Of a stretch of 64,000 nucleotides of DNA, positions 40,054 to 49,506 are shown one piece after another. The stretch's first letter is position 1; each line of letters opens with the position of its first letter. Both the position numbers and the translations under genes were made by a program. A model generated the notes under the pieces. The model saw only the letters and a list, made by a program, of their open reading frames with translations. It did no database searches and had not been told where the DNA came from. Source of the DNA: Meiothermus sp. (GTDB taxonomy: Bacteria; Deinococcota; Deinococci; Deinococcales; Thermaceae); the NCBI GenBank assembly GCA_026004095.1, contig BPIL01000007.1, positions 62,001 through 126,000 on the forward strand, written 5' to 3'.

Positions 40054-40644
40054 ATGGAGCGTTTACTAGAGGTCATGCGTCGTCTGCGCGGCCCGGAGGG
40101 CTGTCCCTGGGACAAAGAGCAAACCCACCTGAGCCTACGACCCTACCTGCTCGAGGAGGCCGCCGAAGCCGTGGATGCCATAGGTCGGGGCAACCCCCAG
40201 GAGATGGCCGAGGAGCTCGGGGATGTGCTCTTGCAGGTGGCCTTTCATTCGGTGATTGCCGAGCAAGAGGGCAGTTTTGCTTATCCCGAAGTGGAGCAGC
40301 ACATCGTGGATAAGCTCATCCGCCGTCACCCTCACGTGTTTGGTGATGTGAAGGCCGATACCCCCGAGGCCGTTACTGCCAACTGGAAGGCCATTAAGGC
40401 CCAGGAGGGCAAAACCGCCCAGTCCATTTGCGATCAGGTGCCGAAAAGCCTGGGGGCTTTGGCCCGGGCCGCCGAAATTCAGAAAAAGATGGGGTACACC
40501 TTCCCCGGGAAAGACCAGCTAATAGGGGCCATCGAAGAGGGCCGCCTGGCCGAGGCGCTGTGGCTGATGGTGGCCTGGTGCCGAGAGGAAAAAATCAATC
40601 CGGAGATTCTGCTGCGCGAGCGATGCGAGGAAAGCTGTTCCTAA
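40054..40644 (+). CDS. mazG: MazG-type nucleoside triphosphate pyrophosphohydrolase
   Basis: Hydrolyses NTPs or dNTPs to the monophosphate and PPi, cleaning the nucleotide pool. 196 residues with the all-alpha MazG fold: GPEGCPWDKEQTH, the metal-binding EExxE motif (LEEAAEAVD) and EELGDVLLQV, then a partial second repeat (KVPKSLGAL-type region). Full two-domain MazG is about 260 residues; this is the shorter form. It is followed by a Nudix gene, another nucleotide-cleaning enzyme, 42 bases on. Confidence 0.92.
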   Translation: MERLLEVMRRLRGPEGCPWDKEQTHLSLRPYLLEEAAEAVDAIGRGNPQEMAEELGDVLLQVAFHSVIAEQEGSFAYPEVEQHIVDKLIRRHPHVFGDVKADTPEAVTANWKAIKAQEGKTAQSICDQVPKSLGALARAAEIQKKMGYTFPGKDQLIGAIEEGRLAEALWLMVAWCREEKINPEILLRERCEESCS

Positions 40645-40686
40645 AAGGTCAGATGCCACAAACCACAGCGCCAACCTGGTTCACCC

Positions 40687-41289
40687 ATGAAATCGGACTT
40701 GCTCAAGGCCATCGTTGCCCGCCCTCCTGAAGCGCTCTCGAGGCCGGAGGGCTTCGTGGACGCCGCCGTGCTGCTGCCGGTCTGGGAAGGGCAACTGCTG
40801 TTTACCGTGCGCAGCGCCCACCTCCCCCACCACGCCGCACAGATTAGCTTTCCCGGGGGCCGCTTTGACGATGGCGAGAGTGCAGAGCAGGCTGCCTTGC
40901 GCGAGGCCTGGGAAGAGGTGGGGCTGAACCCGGAGCACGTGGAAATCCTGGGACGCCTCAACCCCACCCTCTCCCCTTTTGGGTATCGGGTTTTTCCCTT
41001 GCTGGGCCGGATCACCCAGGAACCTCAGCTTACCCCCAATCCCACAGAAGTAGACGCACTGCTCTGGGTACCCATCGAGGAGCTGCTGGCCGCCCCCGCT
41101 TACGCTGAAGAACGCACACCCCCACCAGGCAACCGCTTTCCCAACGGCCTGGGCGGGGAGTTCTCCGAGATGGAAGGCCCGCTGCGGCGCAAGGTCTGGC
41201 ATTATCCTTGGCGGGGCTACGACATCTGGGGTGTGACCGGGAACATTGTGCACGACTTCCTCGAGCGCATCCGGGCAGTGCGCCTGTAG
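40687..41289 (+). CDS. Nudix hydrolase, CoA pyrophosphatase type
   Basis: 200 residues with a complete Nudix box at 57-80 (GGRFDDGE then REAWEEVGL). Just upstream is the NuCoA-type signature, [20 protein letters not shown], of enzymes that cut coenzyme A at its pyrophosphate. It belongs to the NudL/YeaB group. The gene follows mazG and converges on the paaX-type gene, with 9 bases between the stops. Substrate is inferred from the signature only. Confidence 0.88.
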   Translation: MKSDLLKAIVARPPEALSRPEGFVDAAVLLPVWEGQLLFTVRSAHLPHHAAQISFPGGRFDDGESAEQAALREAWEEVGLNPEHVEILGRLNPTLSPFGYRVFPLLGRITQEPQLTPNPTEVDALLWVPIEELLAAPAYAEERTPPPGNRFPNGLGGEFSEMEGPLRRKVWHYPWRGYDIWGVTGNIVHDFLERIRAVRL

Positions 41290-41298
41290 GGCCCATCT

Positions 41299-42078
41299 TT
41301 AGTCTGCGGCCACCAAACCCTGCTCAAACACCGGGCGGGCCTGCCGGGAAAGCTGGTTGTACAGTTCCAGGAATTGCGCCTTGGCCTGCTGCCCCAAAAA
41401 GCCCGGCGGGGTGAGCTCGGGCGGTAGGCCGGGGTCCAAGAAAAGGTTCTTGCGGGCCTGGTGAATCATGTGGGTCAGGCGCACAAAGGCCTCCTCGGCG
41501 CTTTGGGCCCTTGGTGGCTTCTGGGCCAGAAAAGCCCGGTAGCGGGTCTGGGCTGCCTTCAGGTTGAAGGATTTTTCGATGAGCTCGAGGGGGGGTGTGC
41601 TGGAAAAACGCTCGGCCTGGAACAGCTCGACATAGTTTTGCAGGCCGTAAAAGCCCACCAGGTCGCGGGCGGCCTCGAGCGAGCCGTTGGGGCTGATCCA
41701 CACACCCGGCGCCGGCGTACCGAAGCCCAGCAGAATCAACTCGTTACGAAAGCGATCCCGCACGGTGCGCTTGGTTTCCGGCACGGCATAGACCAAAATG
41801 CGCCACTTGCCATCCCACGGCGCACCATAGCTATACAGGCGCTCCCGCACCTTCTCGACCTGCCAGGACACCCTGGGCGAAAGCCGATAGTAAGCCCGCC
41901 GCCCCTCTTTTTCGGGGATAATCCAGCCCCGTTTGACGCTGCGCGAAACCGCAGCCCGCACCGCGGGCTCGCTGAAATTCAACAGTTCCATCCAGCGGAT
42001 CAAATCCCCCACCCAGGCCCGGTTTTCGGGGTACAGATACTCCATATAAAGCGTAAACAAGTAAGAGCGCGCCCGCAT
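41299..42078 (-). CDS. PaaX-family transcriptional regulator
   Basis: 259 residues: an N-terminal winged helix (about 1-70, RAAVSRSVKRGWIIPEKEGRR) and the PaaX middle and C-terminal domains (WRILVYAVPETKRTVRDRFR). Classical PaaX represses phenylacetate degradation and responds to phenylacetyl-CoA. No paa genes are in the window, so its targets lie elsewhere or differ. The ATG is 11 bases downstream of a -10 box, suggesting a leaderless message. Confidence 0.9.
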   Translation of the reverse strand: MRARSYLFTLYMEYLYPENRAWVGDLIRWMELLNFSEPAVRAAVSRSVKRGWIIPEKEGRRAYYRLSPRVSWQVEKVRERLYSYGAPWDGKWRILVYAVPETKRTVRDRFRNELILLGFGTPAPGVWISPNGSLEAARDLVGFYGLQNYVELFQAERFSSTPPLELIEKSFNLKAAQTRYRAFLAQKPPRAQSAEEAFVRLTHMIHQARKNLFLDPGLPPELTPPGFLGQQAKAQFLELYNQLSRQARPVFEQGLVAAD

Positions 42079-42089
42079 TGAGGTTCAGT

Positions 42090-42117
42090 ATAATACGGGT
42101 TTTCGCATCTTCAGCAA
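42090..42117 (-). promoter_or_regulatory. Promoter of the PaaX-type gene, near-leaderless
   Basis: On the minus strand TTGCTG (42112-42117), 16 bases, TATTAT (42090-42095), then 11 bases to the ATG at 42078. The transcript would have only about 5 leader bases. The overlapping TATACT offers an alternative -10. Confidence 0.5.
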
Positions 42118-42138
42118 AAAAGCGTTGGTATAGGACGA

Positions 42139-43491
42139 TTAATCAGAGGCCGCTGGCCGGGCCTCGAGGCGAAACCACCGCCCACTTCGATAACGCCACA
42201 AAAACATGCTCACCCGCACCGTCTCCTCGCCCAGCAGCCGCCCCAGAAATATGCCCCACAGTCCCAAACCCAACGGAAACGCCAGCAGCCAGGCCAGGGG
42301 CAAACCCACCACAAACACTGTCACAAAATCGGAGAACAGTAAAAAACGGGTGTCCCCCCCGCTGGCCAGGGTGCCAAAAAAGATGAAGTTGGACACCTTA
42401 ACCGGCTGGAACAGCGCGTTGAGCAGCACGGCCCAGAAAGCCCATTCCCGCACCTGCGGGGTGGTGTTGGGGTAGAGCACCGGCAGGAGAAAAGCGAACA
42501 GGGCAAAAATAAAGCCAAAGATGGCGGCCGAAGCCAGCCCAATCTGCCAGATTTGGCGCGAGACTGCCCAGACGCCGGGGGGGTCGGCCCGCCCAATGGA
42601 CTGGGCCACCAGCACGGTAGCTGCGTAATGCAGGCCCGCCGAGGCGGTGATGAAGACCATCTCGAGGTTGCTCACAATCTGAAACACCGCCAGCTCCTGG
42701 GTGCCCAGGCGCTCGAACAGCAGCGCAAACAAAAACACCCCGCCGCTGAATACCACCTCGGTGATGAACAGCGGCAACACCAGCGGCACCGCCTCGCCGA
42801 ACAAGTCCCGTCCCTGTCCAAGGCTGGGCCAGGCCCAGCGCAACCCCCAGCGGCTTCCAATGAGCAGCCAGAGCAGCAGCAGGGCCCGGACACCCTGGGC
42901 CACCAAGGCCGCCAGGGCCGCGCCCACCACCCCCATTCCCAGGGGATACACCAGCAGCCAGGACAGCAGGGGTATCAGGGCAATGGCCGGAATCGTTACA
43001 ATCATCGGTATGCGCGCCCTGCCGATACTGCGAAAGGCCGCACTGCTCACCACGCTCAGGGTAATGAGGGGTAGGGAAAGCGCCACCAGTGAAAGGTACG
43101 GGCCGCCAATCGCAGTAATTTCCGGATCAGCTCCGACCAGTCTCAAAAAAGGCACCGCTCCCAGCCCCAGCGGTAGAGCCAGCGCAAGGGCTATCAGCGC
43201 AGAAAATCCAATGAAAAAACTCACGATGCGCCGCACCGCGGCCTCGTCGCCCCGCCCCCGGGCCCGGCTGGCCAGAATGGCGCACCCCGCACCCAGGGTA
43301 TTGAGGCACAGAATACCGATGAAAAGAACGTTATTAGCCAGCCCTACCGCGGCAATGGTGGCGGTGCCCAGGGTTCCCACAATCACCTGATTGACGAAGC
43401 CAAGGGCTAGCTGAACGGTGGACTCGAGGCTCACCGGCAGGGCAATTCTGAATATTTCGCGCTGGGTATCCGCAGTCACAAAGGCCAGCAT
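42139..43491 (-). CDS. MATE-family multidrug/toxin exporter
   Basis: Twelve-helix Na+- or H+-driven efflux pump, about 450 residues from ATG 43491 (MLAFVTADTQREIFRIALPVS). A TTG at 43539 would add 16 residues but has no ribosome site, and the ATG site is also weak, so the start is uncertain. The family pattern of two homologous six-helix halves is clear. Its start region faces the divergent aminotransferase gene; the spacer is only 68 bases. Confidence 0.88.
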   Translation of the reverse strand: MLAFVTADTQREIFRIALPVSLESTVQLALGFVNQVIVGTLGTATIAAVGLANNVLFIGILCLNTLGAGCAILASRARGRGDEAAVRRIVSFFIGFSALIALALALPLGLGAVPFLRLVGADPEITAIGGPYLSLVALSLPLITLSVVSSAAFRSIGRARIPMIVTIPAIALIPLLSWLLVYPLGMGVVGAALAALVAQGVRALLLLWLLIGSRWGLRWAWPSLGQGRDLFGEAVPLVLPLFITEVVFSGGVFLFALLFERLGTQELAVFQIVSNLEMVFITASAGLHYAATVLVAQSIGRADPPGVWAVSRQIWQIGLASAAIFGFIFALFAFLLPVLYPNTTPQVREWAFWAVLLNALFQPVKVSNFIFFGTLASGGDTRFLLFSDFVTVFVVGLPLAWLLAFPLGLGLWGIFLGRLLGEETVRVSMFLWRYRSGRWFRLEARPAASD

Positions 43492-43559
43492 ACTACGCAG
43501 CAGGAAGGTGGCCGCGCTTGACCCACAACCGCCCAGCAAAAGGTAGAATCGGGGGCATT

Positions 43560-44915
43560 ATGAACCCCCTTGTGTTGAACACCAAGCAGCTCATCGAGCA
43601 GGATATCGCCCATCACCTGCACCCCGTCACCAACCTGCACCGCCACAAGCAACAAGGCCCGCTGGTGCTGGTCGAGGGGAAGGGTTCTAAGGTGCGTGAC
43701 AGCGAGGGCAGGTGGTACATTGACGGCTTCGCCGGTCTCTGGAACGTGAACGTGGGCTACGGGCGCCAGGAACTGGTGGAGGCCGCCCGGCGGCAGATGA
43801 CCCAACTGGCCTTTCAGCCTACTTTTTTTGGGCTGGCCACCCCCCCGGTCATCGAGCTGGCCGCCAAGATGCACCAGCTTCTGCCGCACCACTCCCATTT
43901 CCAGTTCACCTCGGGCGGGGCCGAGTCCAACGAGACCGCCATCAAGATTGCCCGCTACTACTGGGCCCTGTCGGGCCAGCCCCAAAAAACCAAGATCATC
44001 TCGCGGCGCATGGCCTACCACGGGATCGCCATGGGGGCGCTGGCCGCCACCGGCGTACCGGCCTACCACGCCGATTTCGGGCCGCTGCCGCCGGGGTTCT
44101 TGTACCTGAGCGCGCCGCTGGCCTACCGCAACAATCCGGGGCTTTCGGAGGCCGGGTTTGTAGCCATGCTGGCCCAGGAGCTCGAGGACTTAATCCTTCG
44201 GGAAGGCCCCGAGACCATCGCAGCTTTTATCGGGGAACCGGTGCAGGGGGCGGGGGGCGTGGTGCCACCCCCCGAGGGCTACTGGCAGGCCATCGTCCCC
44301 ATTCTGAAGAAGTACGAGATTCTGCTGATTGCCGACGAGGTGATTACCGGCTTTGGCCGCACCGGCGAGATGTTCGCCCAGACCACCTACGGCTTCCAAG
44401 CCGACATCACCAGCTTTGCCAAGGGCATCACCTCGGGGTATGTGCCGCTGGGCGGGGTGGGCATCAGCCCGCAAATTTTCGAGCGCATCTCGGCCCCCGA
44501 CCGCATGTTCATGCATGGTTTCACCTACTCAGGCCATCCGGTGGCCTGTGCGGTGGCCCTGGCCAACATCGAGATTATCGAGCGCGAACAGCTTTGGATT
44601 AATGCCCAAAAGCGGGGTGAGCAGCTTTTGCGGCAGCTCCAGGCGCTCGAGGCCCACCCCCATGTGGGCAACGTGCGCGGTAAGGGTCTGATGGCCCTGG
44701 TCGAGGTGGTGGAGGACAAAGCCAGCAAAAAGACCTTTGACCCAGCCAAAGGCATTGGGGGGCGGCTAATGCAGGTCAGCCGGGCAAAGGGCGTGATCGT
44801 GCGCTGCAACGATACCGGCTTTGCCATTGCCCCACCCCTGGTCATTACCGAGCAAGAGATCGACGAGCTGGTAAACGCCCTGGCCGAGACCCTGGACGAA
44901 GTCCTGGGTGCCTGA
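43560..44915 (+). CDS. Class III pyridoxal-phosphate aminotransferase
   Basis: 451 residues from ATG 43560. Domain features: the N-terminal GFAGLWNVNVGYG, FTSGGAESNETAIK phosphate-binding region, LIADEVITGFGRTG with the PLP-binding Asp, and the Schiff-base Lys288 in SFAKGITSGYVPLGG. It falls in the subgroup of omega-amino acid:pyruvate, taurine or polyamine transaminases rather than ornithine transaminases. No pathway partners are adjacent, so the substrate stays open. Divergent from the MATE exporter. Confidence 0.9.
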   Translation: MNPLVLNTKQLIEQDIAHHLHPVTNLHRHKQQGPLVLVEGKGSKVRDSEGRWYIDGFAGLWNVNVGYGRQELVEAARRQMTQLAFQPTFFGLATPPVIELAAKMHQLLPHHSHFQFTSGGAESNETAIKIARYYWALSGQPQKTKIISRRMAYHGIAMGALAATGVPAYHADFGPLPPGFLYLSAPLAYRNNPGLSEAGFVAMLAQELEDLILREGPETIAAFIGEPVQGAGGVVPPPEGYWQAIVPILKKYEILLIADEVITGFGRTGEMFAQTTYGFQADITSFAKGITSGYVPLGGVGISPQIFERISAPDRMFMHGFTYSGHPVACAVALANIEIIEREQLWINAQKRGEQLLRQLQALEAHPHVGNVRGKGLMALVEVVEDKASKKTFDPAKGIGGRLMQVSRAKGVIVRCNDTGFAIAPPLVITEQEIDELVNALAETLDEVLGA

Positions 44916-44951
44916 AAGACATCTCGTAGGAGGAGCACTCTGAAACCAGCA

Positions 44952-46163
44952 TCAAACCGGTTCGGTAGCAGGCAGGTCGGTTAAAACACACCCCTGCAGC
45001 AGCCGGAGCATCTCCCCTACAAGGTACAAAGAGCCTGTCACCAGAACCGGCCAGCCATCCTGCCGAGCTATTTGGACAGCGTCCTGGAGGGCCTCGAGCG
45101 GATCTTCGAAGTAGGGCGCTGGATAGGCCTGCGAGAGTTCCTCCGCCCGCAAAGCGCCTTTGGCCGCATAGGTATAGCGCACGCTTTTGGCTTTGGGCAG
45201 CAGGGTGTGCAGGATGCTGCGGTAGTCCTTGCGGGGAAAGGCCCCAAACACCAGATGGAAGCCCTCGAACTCCTCCACCAGGGCCCTGGCCGCAGGGGGG
45301 TTGTGGGCCCCATCCAGCACCACCGGGAGGCCCTGGTAGGTAAGCGGCTGCATACGGCCTGGATGCTGGGCGGTGGACAGACCGGTGGCGATCACGCCGT
45401 CGCTGTAGCCCAGCAAACGCAACGCCGCCGCAGCCAGACGGGCGTTGTGCTCCTGAAAACGGCCCCGCAAAGAGGGAGGGGCTGGCAGCTCGAAGAGCGA
45501 ACTGCCCTCGCTCAGCACATACAGCGGCGCGGCCCGCTCGGCGGCGATGGCGCGGATGACCTCCAGCCCAACCCCCTCGGCCCCGGTCACCACCGGAACC
45601 CCTGTGCGAATGGCCCCTGCTTTGTCCCTGGCCACCCCCTCGAGCGTACCCCCCAGGGTCTCCAGGTGGTCTTCACCGATGTTGGTCAGCACCGTGACCC
45701 GCACCCCAGGAAGCACGTTGGTGGCATCCAGCGCCCCGCCCACCCCCGCCTCCACCGCGGCCAGCTCCACACCCTGCTGGGCAAAATGCTGAAAAGCCAG
45801 GGCCGTGGTGAGGTCGAAAAAGGCCACCGGTTCACGGAACGACTGGCCCCGGGCCCACTCCACAAAACGCAGCACCTCCGCCTCGGGGATCGGGCCCAGA
45901 TGGGTGCGGATGCGCTCGCGAAAGTCCAGCAGGTGGGGGCTGGTGGTGGCCCCATAGCGCCGGCCGGCCGCTTTGAAGGCCGCCTCGAGGTAGGCCACCA
46001 CGCTGCCTTTGCCGTTGGTTCCAATCACATGCACCGCAGAGAACCCGGCCTCGGGATGACCCAGGCGTTCCAGCAGTTCTTGAATCCGCGACAGGCCCCG
46101 CGGCGCCCCGGCGCGGCTTTGGGCAAACAACCATTCCACCGCTTCTAGGTAGGTCACGAGCAT
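44952..46163 (-). CDS. folC: Dihydrofolate/folylpolyglutamate synthase
   Basis: Adds glutamate to dihydropteroate or folates. 403 residues of the Mur-ligase fold: P-loop GTNGKGS at 48-54, SPHLLDFRERI, the EAGVGGALDATNV omega-loop region and the ligand helix VLDGAHNPPAA. It converges on the aminotransferase gene. FolC in Thermus is of similar length. Confidence 0.94.
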   Translation of the reverse strand: MLVTYLEAVEWLFAQSRAGAPRGLSRIQELLERLGHPEAGFSAVHVIGTNGKGSVVAYLEAAFKAAGRRYGATTSPHLLDFRERIRTHLGPIPEAEVLRFVEWARGQSFREPVAFFDLTTALAFQHFAQQGVELAAVEAGVGGALDATNVLPGVRVTVLTNIGEDHLETLGGTLEGVARDKAGAIRTGVPVVTGAEGVGLEVIRAIAAERAAPLYVLSEGSSLFELPAPPSLRGRFQEHNARLAAAALRLLGYSDGVIATGLSTAQHPGRMQPLTYQGLPVVLDGAHNPPAARALVEEFEGFHLVFGAFPRKDYRSILHTLLPKAKSVRYTYAAKGALRAEELSQAYPAPYFEDPLEALQDAVQIARQDGWPVLVTGSLYLVGEMLRLLQGCVLTDLPATEPV

Positions 46164-46228
46164 CAGTCTAGCGGGGTGCTCCCTTCAAGGGTAGGGTGCT
46201 TGCTCAGTCCGTACCGGATAATGGGGTC

Positions 46229-46777
46229 ATGGAAATGCTGCGCGCCCGGATGGAACTCGAGCTCAGCCAAGCCCTGCTGCACACCTGGATCAGCCGCCAG
46301 CTTGAGCGGGTGGATCTGCCGGTTCGGCTGCTGCGCTTTCCGCTGGGCCGCCTCCAGCACGGCCAGCTTCGGCATTTTGAGCTGTGCGAAAACCACTGCC
46401 AGGCCGAGCTTGGGTTTGCCAGCGGCCCAGCCTTGCGCCTCAGGGTGCGGGCGCTGGACTTCCAGCCCGGATCGCAAACCTGGCGGCTACAGATCGAACA
46501 ACTGCATTTTTCAGGGTTTCGGGGAGGGCCGGTGCTCAACCTGTTACCGGGCAAGGTGCTGGAGATGGTCGCCCAGCAGGCCAACCAGCGGCTACCCGGT
46601 CTGCTGGCGGTGCACAACAACCTGGGGCTCGAGCTTCGCCTGGAGCCGTTGCTGCAAAAAATCCTCCAGGAAGCACCACTCCAGACCATGGGCCTGGCCA
46701 AGAACCCCAGCGCACGAATCGAGCACCTCGAGCTGGCGCAAAACCTCTTGCGGCTCACCCTGCGGGCCAGCGGCTGA
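46229..46777 (+). CDS. Conserved-looking protein of unknown function
   Basis: 182 residues from ATG 46229; a GTG at 46196 would add 11 residues. It is soluble, leucine- and glutamine-rich, with repeating amphipathic beta/alpha stretches and no signal peptide. The Leu/Val pattern in RVRALDFQ and LRLEPLLQKILQEAP hints at a lipid-binding fold of the DUF2993 kind, but this is only an impression. It lies between the divergent folC (66 bases) and the convergent VWA gene. Confidence 0.65.
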   Translation: MEMLRARMELELSQALLHTWISRQLERVDLPVRLLRFPLGRLQHGQLRHFELCENHCQAELGFASGPALRLRVRALDFQPGSQTWRLQIEQLHFSGFRGGPVLNLLPGKVLEMVAQQANQRLPGLLAVHNNLGLELRLEPLLQKILQEAPLQTMGLAKNPSARIEHLELAQNLLRLTLRASG

Positions 46778-46791
46778 GTCGGGCCGTCTGG

Positions 46792-47733
46792 TTAGACAAC
46801 CTGGCGCCGCAGGTTGGAAAGTAGCAGGCTCGAGGCCAGCAGCACCCCGGCCAGCAGCCCGAACACGCCGCTAATTTCGGTGCGCTGGGGCTTCCAGCCC
46901 ACCATCCGGCCCAGGTTGCGGTAGGCCTGCCGCAGGGCCTCCGTCGAGCCTGCGGCGTAGTACTGCCCCCCGGTGGCCTCGGCGATGGCCCGCAGGGTTT
47001 CTTCGTCGAACTGCATCCAGTAACCGCCCCAGTACTGGTCGGGGTCATCGGGATTGCTGCGGCGGCCCAGCCCGATGGTGTGCACCACCACCCCCATATC
47101 CTTGGCAAAGGGGGCGACCTCCATCGGGTCTACACCGCTGTTGGTTCGACCGTCCGAGAGCAGCACCACCGTGGAGGGGCCCAGGGGCTTGCCGTTTTCG
47201 TCTTTGGGGATGGCCCTGAGGCTCTCCAGCAAACCATCGCCAATGGCCGTTCGGCGGGCCATCTGTAACAGTTCGATCTGGTCTATCACCCGCTGGTGGT
47301 CGGTGGTGGGCTCCACCTCCAGGGTGGCGTAGCCCGCGAAGCTCACCAGCCCCACCTTGATCCCATCGGGCAGCGACCGCACAAAGTTTTTGGCTTCCTG
47401 TTTGGCCGCCTCGAAGCGGGTGGGCTGGATGTCCTGGGCCCGCATCGAGAGGCTGATATCAATGGTCACGATGACGGTGGCCGTGGGGTCGGGCACTGGC
47501 AGCATAGCTTGCGGACGGGCCAGCGCGGCAATGGCCAGGGCCAGGGCCAGGCCGTATAGCACAGCACTCAGGTGGCGCTTCCAGCGAGGCTCGGACAAGC
47601 GGGCCAACTGGGCCAGGCTGGGGTAGAGCACGTGGCCGCTCGAGCGCCCTTCCTGCACCCTGCGCTGGTAGGCCCAGGCCAGCAGCGGCAGCAACAGGAG
47701 CAACAACAGCAGCAGCGGAAACTCAAACCCCAC
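46792..47733 (-). CDS. Membrane-anchored VWA-domain protein (BatA-like)
   Basis: 313 residues starting at GTG 47733 behind GAGGGG. Two N-terminal helices (about 4-21 and 58-76), then a von Willebrand A domain with a complete MIDAS: DISLS near residue 92, the threonine in RRTAIGDG, and the aspartate in LSDGRTN; one C-terminal helix (about 285-306). This is the BatA/BatB layout linked to stress tolerance in other bacteria. The usual MoxR ATPase and DUF58 partners are not adjacent, so it stands alone here. Confidence 0.88.
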   Translation of the reverse strand: MGFEFPLLLLLLLLLPLLAWAYQRRVQEGRSSGHVLYPSLAQLARLSEPRWKRHLSAVLYGLALALAIAALARPQAMLPVPDPTATVIVTIDISLSMRAQDIQPTRFEAAKQEAKNFVRSLPDGIKVGLVSFAGYATLEVEPTTDHQRVIDQIELLQMARRTAIGDGLLESLRAIPKDENGKPLGPSTVVLLSDGRTNSGVDPMEVAPFAKDMGVVVHTIGLGRRSNPDDPDQYWGGYWMQFDEETLRAIAEATGGQYYAAGSTEALRQAYRNLGRMVGWKPQRTEISGVFGLLAGVLLASSLLLSNLRRQVV

Positions 47734-47868
47734 GGTTCACCCCTCGAGCAGCGCTTCGGGAAATAAACTACTCCTCGAGTTTGCCGGCTAATGCCCTGCC
47801 AGATGGTAGGCCCATTTACGGTTGATCTTCAAAAAATTTACACAAACCAACAGACGCGGAGGCTCCCA

Positions 47869-49344
47869 TTACCCATGGGCCAGCGCCGGCTGGACTTCTG
47901 CTTGAGGCTGAGCCGGGGCGTCCAACAAGTAGGCCACCACATCCCGCGCGCTGTACTCGGTGCCAAACCGACGCACAAAGCGACCGATGCGCTCGAGGTC
48001 GTCGCCGCTTGTTACCAGGGGCAGCTCGCGGTCGCCGTTTTTCTGTAGCTGCCCCATCCCCACCGCCGCCAAAAGGGCGTTGCACAGGCACTTGCGCCCC
48101 TCGGTGTGGGCGGCTTCACCCCCTTTAGCCAGGTACTGCTCGATGGGCTCGGAAGCGCAGCGGAAACCGATTCTGCCCTCGGGCGTCTGGTAGGCTTCCC
48201 GCAGGTAGCCCAGGTCGCAAACCCGCACCCGGCGCTGGTAGACCTCCGGCTGGGAGAGGGTGCCTTCCACCTCGGCCACCTTGAAGGGAAAGCCGGTGGG
48301 CGAGGCCTTGGGGTCGGTAAAGACCCTGACCTCCCCCCGGGCGGCCTGCTCGAGGATGCCCCGTTTGAGGTTGGCCTCGAAGCCCGACTCCTGGCTGTAG
48401 GCGAACAGCGTCCCTACCTGAATACCGGCGGCCCCTCGTGCAAGGGCTTCTTGCAAGGCCTCGGGCGAGCCGGTGCCCCCTGCCAGCCAGAAGGGCAGGC
48501 CCAGGGCTTTGATCTGCTCGAGATCCACCACATCCCGCTCGCCGTACACCGGCTGCCCGCGCTCGTCAAACACCGGGGCACCCCTGGGCGGGGCGTTGTG
48601 CCCGCCGGCGGTGGGGCCCTCGATCACGAAACCTTGAATGGTGCCCGTTACCTTGCGGGCCAGCAGGGTCGCCAGCGAGTTGGAGGCGATGATCGGCAAA
48701 AAATGGGGGCGCTTGAGGGTTTGCGCGCCGCCCAGCACCTCGCGTGGGTCGAAGTGGAGCCGGGGGGCCTCGGCACCCGTCCAGCCGGTTACGTCAATTT
48801 TGAGCGAGGCGGTCTCGCCGGCGGCCAGTTTATCGAGGGCTTCGGGAATCTCGCGGGGAATGCCGGCCCCCATCAACACGTAGTCCACCCCGGCCAGCAT
48901 GGCCCCATACAGCGTGCCCAGGGTGGGCAGTTGCAGCTTGGTCAGCAGGTTGATGCCCACCAGGCCCGAATGCCCTTCCTTGGCCAGAAACACCTCCACA
49001 TAGCCCCCCAGCACATGCATGATCTGCGAGGCTGTATCACCCAGCCGGCTGGGCATGGGCAGGCGCAGGTAGGGCTGGCCTTTGTGGCCTTCGGGCCGGA
49101 AGTATTTTTCCAGCACCGGCTTAACCCAGTGCTGCACAGGAAAGGAAGCCAGCGCGCGGCGCATCAGCCCGCCGGGGTCGCCATCCTGCAACCGCCGCAC
49201 CAGCACGGTGTCCATGGCAGTTCCAGAAACCACCCCCAGTTGCCCCAGCATCGAAACTGTTTTAGCCAGGCGCCAGTTGGAAACGGAAACGCCCATCCCG
49301 CCCTGGATGATGCGCGGTAGAGCTACAGCAGCAACACTTTGCAC
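47869..49344 (-). CDS. Nitronate monooxygenase-like FMN protein (long PfaD-type form)
   Basis: 491 residues from GTG 49344, 9 bases after GGAGG. TIM-barrel FMN fold: PRIIQGGMGVSVSNW at the start, FVIEGPTAGGHNAPP with the family histidine, and the phosphate-binding LAGGTGSPEALQEALARGAAGIQVGT segment. Simple nitronate monooxygenases have about 330-370 residues; the C-terminal 130 or so here include five cysteines (VCDLGY, FRCASE, KCLC region) as in the PfaD-like group. The true substrate is unknown. Confidence 0.82.
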   Translation of the reverse strand: MQSVAAVALPRIIQGGMGVSVSNWRLAKTVSMLGQLGVVSGTAMDTVLVRRLQDGDPGGLMRRALASFPVQHWVKPVLEKYFRPEGHKGQPYLRLPMPSRLGDTASQIMHVLGGYVEVFLAKEGHSGLVGINLLTKLQLPTLGTLYGAMLAGVDYVLMGAGIPREIPEALDKLAAGETASLKIDVTGWTGAEAPRLHFDPREVLGGAQTLKRPHFLPIIASNSLATLLARKVTGTIQGFVIEGPTAGGHNAPPRGAPVFDERGQPVYGERDVVDLEQIKALGLPFWLAGGTGSPEALQEALARGAAGIQVGTLFAYSQESGFEANLKRGILEQAARGEVRVFTDPKASPTGFPFKVAEVEGTLSQPEVYQRRVRVCDLGYLREAYQTPEGRIGFRCASEPIEQYLAKGGEAAHTEGRKCLCNALLAAVGMGQLQKNGDRELPLVTSGDDLERIGRFVRRFGTEYSARDVVAYLLDAPAQPQAEVQPALAHG

Positions 49345-49506
49345 GTCAACAAACCTCCATTAGAGCACCTCGAGACAACGACAAGATGGCCGATTGTACG
49401 GTATACGCAGGTGAGAACTACAGGCCCAGGTTCAAAAGCCGCCCGATCTGTACTGGGTACAAAACCATAGCCACGGGCCTGCGCACGATGGTGTAATGGA
49501 GTCTGT